This document shows positions 53,068 through 60,792 of a stretch of DNA of 64,000 nt, piece by piece. The DNA is taken from the NCBI RefSeq assembly GCF_026930205.1, contig NZ_JANHOI010000008.1, forward strand, positions 1 through 64,000. The letters run 5' to 3'. Source of the stretch: Bartonella sp. 220B (GTDB lineage Bacteria > Pseudomonadota > Alphaproteobacteria > Rhizobiales > Rhizobiaceae). The notes beneath the pieces were generated by a model. That model ran no database searches. It saw only the letters and a list, made by a program, of their open reading frames with translations, and was not told the origin of the DNA. Both the position numbers and the translations under genes were made by a program. The stretch's first letter is position 1, and each line of letters opens with the position of its first letter.

Positions 53068-53573
53068 TGACTGTACCTGTTTTACCGAGAGTTCTAAAAT
53101 ATTTTAACATTTTTGTTGATGGTATTCCCTATCAGGCAAAATGCGAAAGCGTGACATTGCCAAATTTAAGTTTGGTTGTTGAAAACTATCGCGGTGGTGG
53201 CATGGATAGCTCTCTTGAGGTTGATCTTGGGCTTGAAACGCTCATCCTCACCATGACCATTTCTGATTGCTCTCCAGAGTTGATGGCACTGTTAGGGCGC
53301 TCTGATGTGAACATTTCATTGCGAAGTTCAATGCAAGCACAAGGCACACCAGCAGAAGGTGTTGTCATCACTATGAGGGGGCTTTGCAAAGGCTTTGAAA
53401 TGGCAGAATGGCAACCGGGAAGCAAAGCAACATCCACTGCTACATTTACATTGCAGTATTTCAAATATGTCCAGAAAGATGTTGAAATTGTTGAGATAGA
53501 TGTCCTCAACTTAATCAGAAAATTCAATGGTGTTAATCAATTAGCAGAACATAAAAACTTTTTAGGAATATAA
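53067..53573 (+). CDS. Tail tube protein (P2 gpFII family)
   Basis: 168 residues, NIFVDGIPYQAKCESVTLPN LSLVVENYRGGGMD at the N-terminus and TLQYFKYVQKDVEIVEIDVL NLIRKFNGV near the C-terminus. Overlaps the sheath stop by one base (TAATG). Confidence 0.92.
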   Translation: MTVPVLPRVLKYFNIFVDGIPYQAKCESVTLPNLSLVVENYRGGGMDSSLEVDLGLETLILTMTISDCSPELMALLGRSDVNISLRSSMQAQGTPAEGVVITMRGLCKGFEMAEWQPGSKATSTATFTLQYFKYVQKDVEIVEIDVLNLIRKFNGVNQLAEHKNFLGI

Positions 53574-53575
53574 AA

Positions 53576-53863
53576 ATGACCGTACAATCAAGCATTACGC
53601 ATCAATTGCTTATCCCTGTTACCTTTGAAGGAAAAGAGCATACCACAATTACCTTACAGCGCCCCAAAACAAAAGATGTGCAAGCAATCGATAAAAAAGA
53701 AGGTATTGAACAAACAATTGCTATGGTTGCACGCCTTTCTGGATGGCCCCATGAAGCTGTTGGGGAACTCGATATTAGTGACTTATCGAGCATTGGAGAA
53801 ATTTTAGAGTCTTTTATCAAGCGGCGGGATACCTCGACTGGGAAACCGCCGCTAAACTCATAG
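53576..53863 (+). CDS. Tail assembly chaperone E (P2 gpE family)
   Basis: 95 residues (TITLQRPKTKDVQAIDKKEG, IAMVARLSGWPHEAVGELDI SDLSSIGEILESFI). Located between tube and tape measure genes, where contractile phages encode E. The zero-frame product ends at TAG 53861-53863. Confidence 0.82.
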   Translation: MTVQSSITHQLLIPVTFEGKEHTTITLQRPKTKDVQAIDKKEGIEQTIAMVARLSGWPHEAVGELDISDLSSIGEILESFIKRRDTSTGKPPLNS

Positions 53864-53973
53864 CGGATATTGCCATTGTTTTTCATTGGTCCCTTGCAGA
53901 CATGATGGAAATGGAACCGCAAGAGTTAATCTTCTGGCGAAAACAAGCAGCAGAAAGGTATAAGACAAAATGA
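53576..53973 (+). CDS. Tail assembly chaperone E+E', by -1 frameshift
   Basis: A second frame, -1 relative to E, is open from 53782 to TGA 53971-53973 without a start codon. It encodes GYLDWETAAKLIADIAIVFH then WSLADMMEMEPQELIFWRKQ, the look of P2 E' (W-S-L-x-D-M and a polar helical end). In P2 the E+E' fusion arises by -1 ribosomal frameshifting. The overlap window is 53782-53863; T-rich GTCTTTTATC near 53808-53820 is a candidate slip site, though not a canonical heptamer. The stop overlaps the tape-measure ATG. Confidence 0.75.
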
Positions 53974-56204
53974 GTGAAAAAGTTGCTGATGCAAAGGTAA
54001 AATTGTCTCTTGAAGACAATCTCACCGCACCTCTTAAACATCTTCAAAAAAAATTTGATACATTGTCAAAGACACTCTCCCATAGATTGAGTATCCCCCG
54101 CTTTTCTGCTGCGGTAAAAAATATGACATCACGTTTGCAAGGCGTTCAAAGTGCCCTTGGTACAGCGGCAAGCCGTGCTTCGCTCTTTACCGGTGCTTTA
54201 GGGCTTGCCGGTGGAGGTCTTATCGCAAGTATCACCGCTGTCACCATGAAAACCATGCATCTTGGGGATAGTCTTCATCACGCATCACGGCATTTGGGCA
54301 TGAGTGTTACAGCACTTCAGTTATGGGGTGATGCGGCAGACAACTCAGGATATTCTGCTGAACTTTTTCAACAATCCTTAGCAACTTTAAATAGGCGTTC
54401 GGCACAAGCATATGCCGGACAAAAAAGAGGCATTATGGGGTTTGAGGCACTTGGCATTTCTGTCAAAGATGCCTCTGGAAAACTCAAATCAAACTCCGCT
54501 TTGTTAGAAGAAATTACCGACAAGATGAGTAAGATGAAAAATCAAGCGCAAAGACAGCATATTGCTGCTCTGCTGTTTGGTGGTGATGGAAAAGAAATGG
54601 CCGCCATGCTTGCACAAGGGATGGCGCCCATCAAAGAGCTGTTTGCAAAGGCACGAAAAGGAAAATGGCTTATCGGTGCCGATGTTGCACGCTATGCAGC
54701 AGACTTAAGTGACAAAATGGGAGCTTTTAAGAAAAAAATAGGCGGTGTCGCTAGCTTTATTGGCGCGCGCTTTATGCCCGTGATCAATGATATGATTGAT
54801 GCTTTTTCAAGATTGATTGATGAAAACCGTGACCTCATTCAAACAACCGTTGCTGGGTGGGCAAAAACTTTAAAAAAAGTCTTTAATGATTTGCTTAATC
54901 CTACCTCTGATTTGAGAAAAACTATAAGCGATCTCACAGAAAAAATTAAAGGCTGGTTTCGCTGGATGGAACCGCTTGTTGGTGAAATAACTCTCTTAAA
55001 GGTAGGACTTATAGCGCTTGGTTCCTTTATTTTTGGTCCACTTATTGCCGCATTAGCCGCAGTGAGTGCAGCTTTTGTCACGCTTGGCTATACAATCTTG
55101 ACCACTCCCATAGGCTGGATACTTGGCGGCATTGCATTGCTTGTCGGGGCTGGATATCTGCTCTACAAAAACTGGGACAAAATCAATGGATGGTTAGCTA
55201 CATCCTTAACTGTCGTTAGTGCAGTTGTTATCAGACTGGCTGTTGCTTTTACAGGACCGCTGTTTTCAGCAATAGGTTCAGTTTGTTCAGCATTTATGAG
55301 GCTTACTGTAACTCTTGCAAAAACACTCTTTTCAGCCTTAGTCTCTGTTAGTTCCGCTCTTTTTTCACTTGCTGCAACTCTTATAGGCTCTCTGCTTTCA
55401 GCATTAACTGCGGCGGCATCTGCTTTTATATCGCTTGGTGTCGCAATCATGACCACTCCTATTGGTTGGATAATCGGGGGCATTGCAGCACTTGTTGGCG
55501 CTGGATATCTGCTCTACAAAAACTGGGATACCGTCGTGAATTTCATAAGCAAATTATGGGATTCTTTTGCTAGCTTATGCAGTAACGTTTTCAGTAAACT
55601 CTTTAATCTCTTTAAAAAGTTTTCACCGCTGGCTTGGATAGCAAAAAAAATCAATGCACTGATTGAATGGTTGTTTGGGGTCAATTTAATGGATGCAGGT
55701 GCTAATCTCATTGGTAGCTTGTGGGATGGTATCAAAAGCAAGTGGCAAGCCCTATCCGAATGGTTTAGCGGCATGATAAGCACATTAACCAGTTGGATGC
55801 CTGATTGGATGAAAGAAAAGCTTGGTTTTCATGTTTCAATCAACAAAACTTCAACAGAAACGATTAAAACCTTTACCGATGAAACCAACGCACGTGCAAA
55901 AAGAATGGTTGATACAGCCGTTGTACCCAATAGTCCATCTGGAAAACGCAACAGTGGTTTTAATACAGATACAGTTGAGACAGGATACATGCAGGCTCCA
56001 AATGCAAAAATGAGTGCCTTCAAAGCTCCTAAGCCCATTACAGTTCATAAAGCTGTTGAAGTAGACGCCCGCGTGACCATTACAAATTTAAATATTTCAG
56101 TACCAAATGGTCTCAAGAACGAAATCAGAGACGCTGTCAATCAAGCCCTTGAACGCTATGCCAAACAGCAACGTTTGGCGATAGCCTCTAGCCTTTCGGA
56201 TTAA
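53970..56204 (+). CDS. Tail tape measure protein (P2 gpT family)
   Basis: 744 residues. N-terminal coiled region (LTAPLKHLQKKFDTLSKTLS), the tape-measure core SLHHASRHLGMSVTALQLWG DAADNSGYSAELFQQSLATL, then hydrophobic segments that may reach the host inner membrane. A duplicated unit TTPIGWILGGIALLVGAGYL LYKNWD (55099-55190) and TTPIGWIIGGIAALVGAGYL LYKNWD (55453-55540) brackets hydrophobic sequence. Sets tail length: 744 residues would correspond to a rather short tail. Confidence 0.93.
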   Translation: MSEKVADAKVKLSLEDNLTAPLKHLQKKFDTLSKTLSHRLSIPRFSAAVKNMTSRLQGVQSALGTAASRASLFTGALGLAGGGLIASITAVTMKTMHLGDSLHHASRHLGMSVTALQLWGDAADNSGYSAELFQQSLATLNRRSAQAYAGQKRGIMGFEALGISVKDASGKLKSNSALLEEITDKMSKMKNQAQRQHIAALLFGGDGKEMAAMLAQGMAPIKELFAKARKGKWLIGADVARYAADLSDKMGAFKKKIGGVASFIGARFMPVINDMIDAFSRLIDENRDLIQTTVAGWAKTLKKVFNDLLNPTSDLRKTISDLTEKIKGWFRWMEPLVGEITLLKVGLIALGSFIFGPLIAALAAVSAAFVTLGYTILTTPIGWILGGIALLVGAGYLLYKNWDKINGWLATSLTVVSAVVIRLAVAFTGPLFSAIGSVCSAFMRLTVTLAKTLFSALVSVSSALFSLAATLIGSLLSALTAAASAFISLGVAIMTTPIGWIIGGIAALVGAGYLLYKNWDTVVNFISKLWDSFASLCSNVFSKLFNLFKKFSPLAWIAKKINALIEWLFGVNLMDAGANLIGSLWDGIKSKWQALSEWFSGMISTLTSWMPDWMKEKLGFHVSINKTSTETIKTFTDETNARAKRMVDTAVVPNSPSGKRNSGFNTDTVETGYMQAPNAKMSAFKAPKPITVHKAVEVDARVTITNLNISVPNGLKNEIRDAVNQALERYAKQQRLAIASSLSD

Positions 56205-56209
56205 ATACC

Positions 56210-56590
56210 ATGATGCTTGCTTTAGGTGGTTTTATTTTTTCAATCGAAACGGCAGCCTATCAAACCCTTGATCTGTCTTATGGGGTGCCATGGGTGGAGC
56301 AAGGGCGTTTGGGGCGAAAAGCAGCCCTTCAATTACCTGCTGTTGCAAATGCAGAATTTTCCTTAACGGGTATAATTTATCCAGATTTTAAAGGTGGTCA
56401 TGGACAGCTCGAATATTTGCGGCAAATAGCCCATGAGGGACCTCACATCCTTATAACGGGACAAGGCAAGATTTTAGGAAAATTTGTCATTCTTTCCGTG
56501 GAGGAAAAGCAAAGTGTTTTTCATCATAATGGCACCCCAAAAAAACAAGAATTTACAGTCAAATTGAGAGAATATGGTGAAGACCTATGA
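56210..56590 (+). CDS. Tail protein U (P2 gpU family)
   Basis: 126 residues. MLALGGFIFSIETAAYQTLD, RLGRKAALQ and GHGQLEYLRQIAHEGPHILI TGQGKILGKFVILSVEEKQ are gpU features. Tail completion. Stop overlaps the X start by ATGA. Confidence 0.9.
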   Translation: MMLALGGFIFSIETAAYQTLDLSYGVPWVEQGRLGRKAALQLPAVANAEFSLTGIIYPDFKGGHGQLEYLRQIAHEGPHILITGQGKILGKFVILSVEEKQSVFHHNGTPKKQEFTVKLREYGEDL

Positions 56591-56811
56591 GTGATCTTTA
56601 CAGGACCAAAGAAGGCGATATGGTCGATGCCATTTGCTGGAAATACTATGCCAAAGGTCAACAAGCGCTTGCTGTTGAACGTGTTTATGCAGCCAATTTT
56701 GGACTTGCAGACTATGGACCCATTTTAACAGCAGGCATCACAATCATTTTGCCATCCCTCCCCTATCCTAAAGCCACACCCGTGATCAGAATTTGGGGCA
56801 GCAAATCATGA
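56587..56811 (+). CDS. Tail protein X (P2 gpX family, LysM-like)
   Basis: 74 residues: DMVDAICWKYYAKGQQALAV ERVYAANFGLADYGPILTAG ITIILP. Tail tip/baseplate hub protein, small and complete. Overlaps gpD in ATGA. Confidence 0.9.
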   Translation: MSDLYRTKEGDMVDAICWKYYAKGQQALAVERVYAANFGLADYGPILTAGITIILPSLPYPKATPVIRIWGSKS

Positions 56812-58118
56812 AACCTTTTTTCATGGTTCTGGCAAATGGAGAAGACATTACCAAAACTCTCATGGATTATGTTTTGTCGATTGAAATAACCGATGAGGCA
56901 GAAGACAAGAGTGACCGTATCACCATAGAGCTTGATGACCGTGCACGGAATAGTGATAATGGCTTTCTTGATATACCTCTTATCGGAACAGTTCTTTCCG
57001 TAACACTTGGCTATGATAGCGGCAAAATACGCGATATGGGGGCATATCTGATAGACGAAATCTCTGTAAGCAGTCCACCACAAAGCTTAACTGTTACAGG
57101 GCGTGCCGCGGCAATGAACACGTCTTATAGAACACCAAAAAGCCAATCTTATCACCAGCAAACACTTGGCAATATTGTTCAAGAAATCGCACAGCGTAAT
57201 GGTTATACCGCAAAAGTTGATCCTTCTCTTGCGAAAATTGTTGTGCGTCATATTGATCAAACCACTGAAAGTGATATGGCTTTTGCCGCCCGCCTTGCAG
57301 AGGAATATGATGCGGTAGCAAAGCCTGTTGATGGTAAGCTTGTACTTGCCAAACGGGGGGAAGGCAAAGCCATCACCGGCGAGACACTCCCCGTTGTTGT
57401 CATTCATGAGGAACAGTGCACCTCTTGGGATTTTAAATACAGCGCACGGGATGAAGCAGGTGCAGCCAATGGTTTAGAAATGGATGGTGATGAGGACCAA
57501 AAAGCCGCAGCGGATGCACGTGCACCAGAAGAGATAGAGGAGGATGAAAACACCATCCATATGGATGAAAATGATCTACCAGTTCCACCTGAACCAGAGA
57601 GAGGAGAAAAAACAGAAAAAGAAGCGGAAAAGCAAGAACAAGAGAAAAAAGGCGGCGTTATCGCAACCTATTATGATATCCGCAGTGGTGAAAAGAAAGA
57701 AGTCAAATCCGGTCATTCACCGTTTCATGAACTCAAATATACCTATCATAATCAATCAGAAGCTGTTGCAGCCATTGCTGCTTATCGTAACAAATCATCA
57801 CGGGGTAAGTCTTCTTTCTCCTGTGATATTGGAGGTAATCCCTTTGTGCAAGCAGAGGCAAAACTTGTTCAAGAGCCCCCTTTCCGTCCTTATATACCAG
57901 CAGAATGGCGCATCAAAAGCGTCAAGCACAAACTTGATAAAACGGGTGGTTACACCACAAAAATAGAGTGCGAACTTTTTGACAAAGCACAAGAAGATGC
58001 AGCTGGAAATGTTGCAAACACAACGCCAGACAAGGATGATACCCTTGATCCAAACGCTCCACAAAATGCATGCGATGAAGGTGAAGGCGTCATCCATATG
58101 GATGAAGGAGATATTTAA
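56808..58118 (+). CDS. Late control/hub protein D (P2 gpD family)
   Basis: 436 residues from ATG 56808. DYVLSIEITDEAEDKSDRIT IELDDR, YRTPKSQSYHQQTLGNIVQE IAQRNGY and RPYIPAEWRIKSVKHKLDKT are family landmarks. A charged insert (residues ~245-285, with IHMDENDLPVPPEPERGEKT) separates the two halves, and the chain ends with a second IHMDEGDI. Baseplate hub; completes the tail operon. Confidence 0.9.
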   Translation: MKPFFMVLANGEDITKTLMDYVLSIEITDEAEDKSDRITIELDDRARNSDNGFLDIPLIGTVLSVTLGYDSGKIRDMGAYLIDEISVSSPPQSLTVTGRAAAMNTSYRTPKSQSYHQQTLGNIVQEIAQRNGYTAKVDPSLAKIVVRHIDQTTESDMAFAARLAEEYDAVAKPVDGKLVLAKRGEGKAITGETLPVVVIHEEQCTSWDFKYSARDEAGAANGLEMDGDEDQKAAADARAPEEIEEDENTIHMDENDLPVPPEPERGEKTEKEAEKQEQEKKGGVIATYYDIRSGEKKEVKSGHSPFHELKYTYHNQSEAVAAIAAYRNKSSRGKSSFSCDIGGNPFVQAEAKLVQEPPFRPYIPAEWRIKSVKHKLDKTGGYTTKIECELFDKAQEDAAGNVANTTPDKDDTLDPNAPQNACDEGEGVIHMDEGDI

Positions 58119-58135
58119 AGAAATTGTAACGTTTC

Positions 58136-58160
58136 TCTCCGCTTAAAGGACAGAGAATTG
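58136..58160. terminator. Hairpin after the tail operon
   Basis: TTTCTCTCCGC-TTAAAGG-ACAGAGAATT: CTCTCCGC/..GACAGAG type inverted repeat about 18 bp after the gpD stop, same general class as the other cassette-end hairpins. Plausible end of the late transcript; T-run weak. Confidence 0.4.
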
Positions 58161-58185
58161 TTTGAGATTTTTAAAAATACTGGAA

Positions 58186-58231
58186 CTAATATTAATTATA
58201 TGATATTATAATTGTAATAAATTGATATTAG
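58186..58231. promoter_or_regulatory. vapBC operator candidate
   Basis: CTAATATTAA (58186-58195) and TTGATATTAG (58222-58231) form an inverted repeat (nine of ten matched) around a second dyad ATTATATGATATTATAAT. It lies 17 bp upstream of the vapB start, beside GGAGG, where autoregulatory antitoxins bind. Confidence 0.5.
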
Positions 58232-58247
58232 TTTTGGAGGTTAGAAA

Positions 58248-58511
58248 ATGTCTGATACACTTTTTGTTCCGAATAAAAATGTTAAAAGATTAGCTGATGA
58301 AGTCAAAAACCTTTATGGTTATAATACTTATACTCAAACAATTGAAGCAGCACTTTTGATGTTAAAAGAAGCTAAGAAAAAAGAAGTCTCTTATCAGGAA
58401 AAGGCTATAGAGCTTCAGCAACGAACCAAAAAATTTTTAGGTAAAGAATATAATTCTTATACGGAAGAACAGCGCAAGGCGTTTTTTGATGATTTAAGCG
58501 GAGGCTTTTAA
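58248..58511 (+). CDS. vapB: VapB-type antitoxin (Rv0623/PSK family)
   Basis: 87 residues. N-terminal DNA-binding part (LFVPNKNVKRLADEVKNLYG YNTYTQTIEAALLMLKEA), then a charged tail ending YTEEQRKAFFDDLSGGF. GGAGG before ATG 58248. Directly abuts the PIN toxin gene. Confidence 0.85.
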   Translation: MSDTLFVPNKNVKRLADEVKNLYGYNTYTQTIEAALLMLKEAKKKEVSYQEKAIELQQRTKKFLGKEYNSYTEEQRKAFFDDLSGGF

Positions 58512-58934
58512 ATGTTTCTCGACGCTTCGGCTATTCTTGCTATTTTGTTAGGTGAGGAAGAGGCACCTGTTTTTATCGAAAAGATGGAAAAAACTCAGCA
58601 AAATCATACGTCAGCAATGGCTGTGTGGGAAGCTGTCGCTGGACTTTGCTTTGAGAAAACACAAGAAGGAAAACCTGTTGCACGCTCAACAGTTGTAGAA
58701 GCAAAAGCTTTAGTTGATAATTTTCTAGAATTTTACAATATTCAATTTGTCACTATTGAGGATCGCGAATATCAAACTGCTGTTCATGCTTATATGAATT
58801 TTGGTAAGGGAACAGGCAGCAAAGCACGACTTAATATGGGTGATTGTTTTGCTTATGCTTGTAGCAAAAATTATGAATTACCACTGTTATTTAAAGGAAA
58901 CGATTTTATCCATACAGATATCGAAAAAATATGA
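58512..58934 (+). CDS. vapC: VapC toxin (PIN-domain ribonuclease)
   Basis: 140 residues. PIN acidic residues: Asp4 (MFLDASAILAIL), Glu in AVWEAVAG, Asp in MGDCFAYA and Asp in GNDFIHTDIE. Typical VapC cleaves tRNA or rRNA. All acidic positions are intact. Confidence 0.9.
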   Translation: MFLDASAILAILLGEEEAPVFIEKMEKTQQNHTSAMAVWEAVAGLCFEKTQEGKPVARSTVVEAKALVDNFLEFYNIQFVTIEDREYQTAVHAYMNFGKGTGSKARLNMGDCFAYACSKNYELPLLFKGNDFIHTDIEKI

Positions 58935-58935
58935 T

Positions 58936-59080
58936 CCGTTACGAGCAAAGGACTTGACTGGTCATTTACGTCAACATAATTGCACGAATCTTAGTATCAC
59001 TGGATGTCCCGACCTGCTCCAGTCCCTCCTTTGTTGTCATATCAAGATAAAATCAAGAAATGTTTGATGAGTTATTCTGT
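58936..59080 (+). pseudogene. Decayed fragment of an antirepressor C-terminal domain
   Basis: CGAGCAAAGGACTTGACTGG and following bases align with the RPKDLTDYLRKHDW coding part of the full-length antirepressors. After a small gap, CGACCTGCTCC ... TATCAAGATAAAATCAAGAA matches RRAPSGPLLPYQDKIKKG. Frameshifts and substitutions leave no usable frame. It marks a former antirepressor cassette behind the vapBC pair. Confidence 0.7.
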
Positions 59081-59187
59081 ATAATTTGCTAATTGTTAAA
59101 ATATTGAGAAAGAATTTTATCATTAATAAAACAAGTAACAGCTGTTGAATTTTCTGGTCGTTACTCAATCAAGAAACTTTAAGTGTC

Positions 59188-59211
59188 CATCCATAGAGGT
59201 GGGCTTTTTTT
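59188..59211 (+). terminator. Short hairpin with T-run before the lysis genes
   Basis: CCATC-CATAGA-GGTGG followed by GCTTTTTTT. The 5-bp stem and seven T residues look like a weak intrinsic terminator just upstream of the endolysin gene, possibly tempering read-through into lysis. Confidence 0.45.
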
Positions 59212-59223
59212 ATGGAGAAACCT

Positions 59224-59886
59224 ATGAGAAAAATATCATCAGAAGGATTAGCACTGATTAAACAATGGGAAGGTTTACGTCTACACGCCTATAAAGATGT
59301 CATTGGTGTATGGACCATTGGTTATGGGCATACAAACGCTGCTGGAAACCCCTTTGTTCATAAGGGCATGATAGTCACTGAAGAACAAGCCGAAGCGTTT
59401 CTTTGCCAAGATTTAAGACAATTTGAGAATACTGTCGAACGCGCCGTTCAAGTTTCCTTAACGGATGAACAATTCGCAGCACTCGTGTCCTTTTGTTATA
59501 ATGTAGGAACAGGAGCCTTTTGCAATTCAACACTGTTAAAAAAGCTCAATCAAGGTGAATATGAAGCAATTCCCTCCGAACTACAGAAATGGACCAAAGC
59601 AGGCGGGAAACGCTTACAAGGTCTAGCACACCGGCGTGCAGCAGAAGCAGGATTATGGGCAAAAGGAGCTTATGTTTCCTCCAATTATCAACCAGTAGAA
59701 ACCAAACAGCCGACGGGGCTTTTCAAAGCAGAAGCCCTAACCCCAATCATTGGTTCTTTCTCTGGTCTTGGCGGTTTGTTGGCGGGCAATGGTCCTATCC
59801 AATGGGCTCTCGCTGCCATTATGGTTTTAGCAGCCTGTACTGGACTTTTCTTTGTGGCCAAACGTTTTCAGGAACACCGCCTATGA
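59224..59886 (+). CDS. Endolysin, GH24 lysozyme with C-terminal membrane segment
   Basis: 220 residues. The T4-lysozyme type active site is Glu in LIKQWEGLRLHAYKD, Asp/Thr in VIGVWTIGYGHTN. A C-terminal hydrophobic helix (WALAAIMVLAACTGLFFVAK) is unusual, as most GH24 endolysins have it at the N-terminus or none. GGAG stands six bases before ATG 59224, deciding against 59212. Overlaps the Rz-like gene in ATGA. Confidence 0.9.
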   Translation: MRKISSEGLALIKQWEGLRLHAYKDVIGVWTIGYGHTNAAGNPFVHKGMIVTEEQAEAFLCQDLRQFENTVERAVQVSLTDEQFAALVSFCYNVGTGAFCNSTLLKKLNQGEYEAIPSELQKWTKAGGKRLQGLAHRRAAEAGLWAKGAYVSSNYQPVETKQPTGLFKAEALTPIIGSFSGLGGLLAGNGPIQWALAAIMVLAACTGLFFVAKRFQEHRL

Positions 59887-60110
59887 TCTTATGGATGAAA
59901 AAAAATCTGATGCTAACTGGTGCGGCTTTAGCCGCTTTTTTTATGATTGTAGCAAGAGCTTTTACCCTTGGAAAAAAGGCTGAACAACAAAAGCAAACAG
60001 AGAATGCTTTAAAGACAGCAAAAACACGGCTCGAGGTGGAAAATGAAATTAATCAAAAAAGTGATGCTGATGTACGCGCTGCTCTCTCTGACTGGTTGCG
60101 CGACAAATAG
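59883..60110 (+). CDS. Rz-like inner-membrane spanin candidate
   Basis: 75 residues: an N-terminal transmembrane helix (NLMLTGAALAAFFMIVARAF) then a coiled-coil helix (KAEQQKQTENALKTAKTRLE VENEINQK). This is the architecture of an i-spanin, which with the outer-membrane partner fuses the membranes at lysis. The partner gene is nested in its 3' end in another frame. ATG 59883 overlaps the endolysin stop; longer upstream readings are not needed. Confidence 0.75.
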   Translation: MILWMKKNLMLTGAALAAFFMIVARAFTLGKKAEQQKQTENALKTAKTRLEVENEINQKSDADVRAALSDWLRDK

Positions 60111-60261
60111 AGTCGTTTCTTCTTGTGTTGGTTGGTTGCCTATTTATTTAAACCGGCAAGATTTAAACGCCATCAGTCCAAACTTAGCAAGAGAGATCTT
60201 AAAGCATAACAAGCAGGGTGAATACTTGTGTGGATGGAAACATGGCCAGAAAAAAAACTGA
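60043..60261 (+). CDS. Rz1-like outer-membrane lipoprotein spanin candidate
   Basis: 72 residues with a lipoprotein signal: KLIKKVMLMYALLSLTGCAT, lipobox LTGC. Starts inside the Rz-like gene in a different frame and extends beyond it, as Rz/Rz1 pairs do. The mature ~55 residues are polar. Nested location and lipobox make the assignment fairly secure. Confidence 0.78.
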   Translation: MKLIKKVMLMYALLSLTGCATNRVVSSCVGWLPIYLNRQDLNAISPNLAREILKHNKQGEYLCGWKHGQKKN

Positions 60262-60460
60262 AAAACATACCGAGCTTACAGAAGCAGAAAAGGAAATGCT
60301 TCAGGAAATGATACTCACCTATCAAAGTGTGAAAATGATGTCTCGCTTGATGAAGTGGATAGCGTTTTTTCTCTTTTTGCTTATCCTTGATTTTGCTCGT
60401 CTTATGGATGCGATAGACAATGTCTTTGCACATTTAAAACAGTGGCTAAGCAAAAACTAA
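60242..60460 (+). CDS. Small membrane protein, holin candidate
   Basis: 72 residues. Charged N-terminus (ARKKTEKHTELTEAEKEMLQ), one transmembrane helix (WIAFFLFLLILDFARLM) and a short tail. Its place behind endolysin and spanins suggests a holin or antiholin. ATG 60242 lies in the end of the Rz1-like gene. Confidence 0.6.
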   Translation: MARKKTEKHTELTEAEKEMLQEMILTYQSVKMMSRLMKWIAFFLFLLILDFARLMDAIDNVFAHLKQWLSKN

Positions 60461-60469
60461 AAGCTTTAT

Positions 60470-60496
60470 CCCCTCCCCATTTTTGAGACGGGGAGA
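60470..60496. repeat. Cassette-end hairpin
   Basis: CCCCTCCCCATTTTTGAGACGGGGAG region forms CTCCCCAT.../..ACGGGGAG; it separates the rightward lysis genes from the leftward companion/antirepressor genes. Confidence 0.5.
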
Positions 60497-60513
60497 AGAG
60501 TTCTGTTTTTTAC

Positions 60514-60792
60514 TTAAGCAACCTTTTTAATAGGGTTTTCCCAATTTGGCTGGTAAGCTTTAAAAAAAGGATCTATCGCTGCGGGAAACTCTGAAGCTCC
60601 AAAGTCTGTAAGAACTGCTAGAATCTTTGTAATATTTGGCACTTCATCTTGAAGCTTTAAAATCAAAGCTTTTTCTACAATGCCCATGACTTGAACTAAG
60701 GCGTTACAATCTGCATCTCCAATGCCTTGATGATTAGAAAATTGAGACAACGCCATCCACAAATCACATAAAAAGTCGATACTGGTATTCAT
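60514..60792 (-). CDS. 92-residue antirepressor companion protein, copy 3
   Basis: Near-identical to the copies at 29647 and 40155. ATG 60792 overlaps the stop of the antirepressor gene (60789) and GGAGGTG precedes it. The leftward frame extension upstream of 60792 overlaps the antirepressor and is not used. Confidence 0.75.
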   Translation of the reverse strand: MNTSIDFLCDLWMALSQFSNHQGIGDADCNALVQVMGIVEKALILKLQDEVPNITKILAVLTDFGASEFPAAIDPFFKAYQPNWENPIKKVA

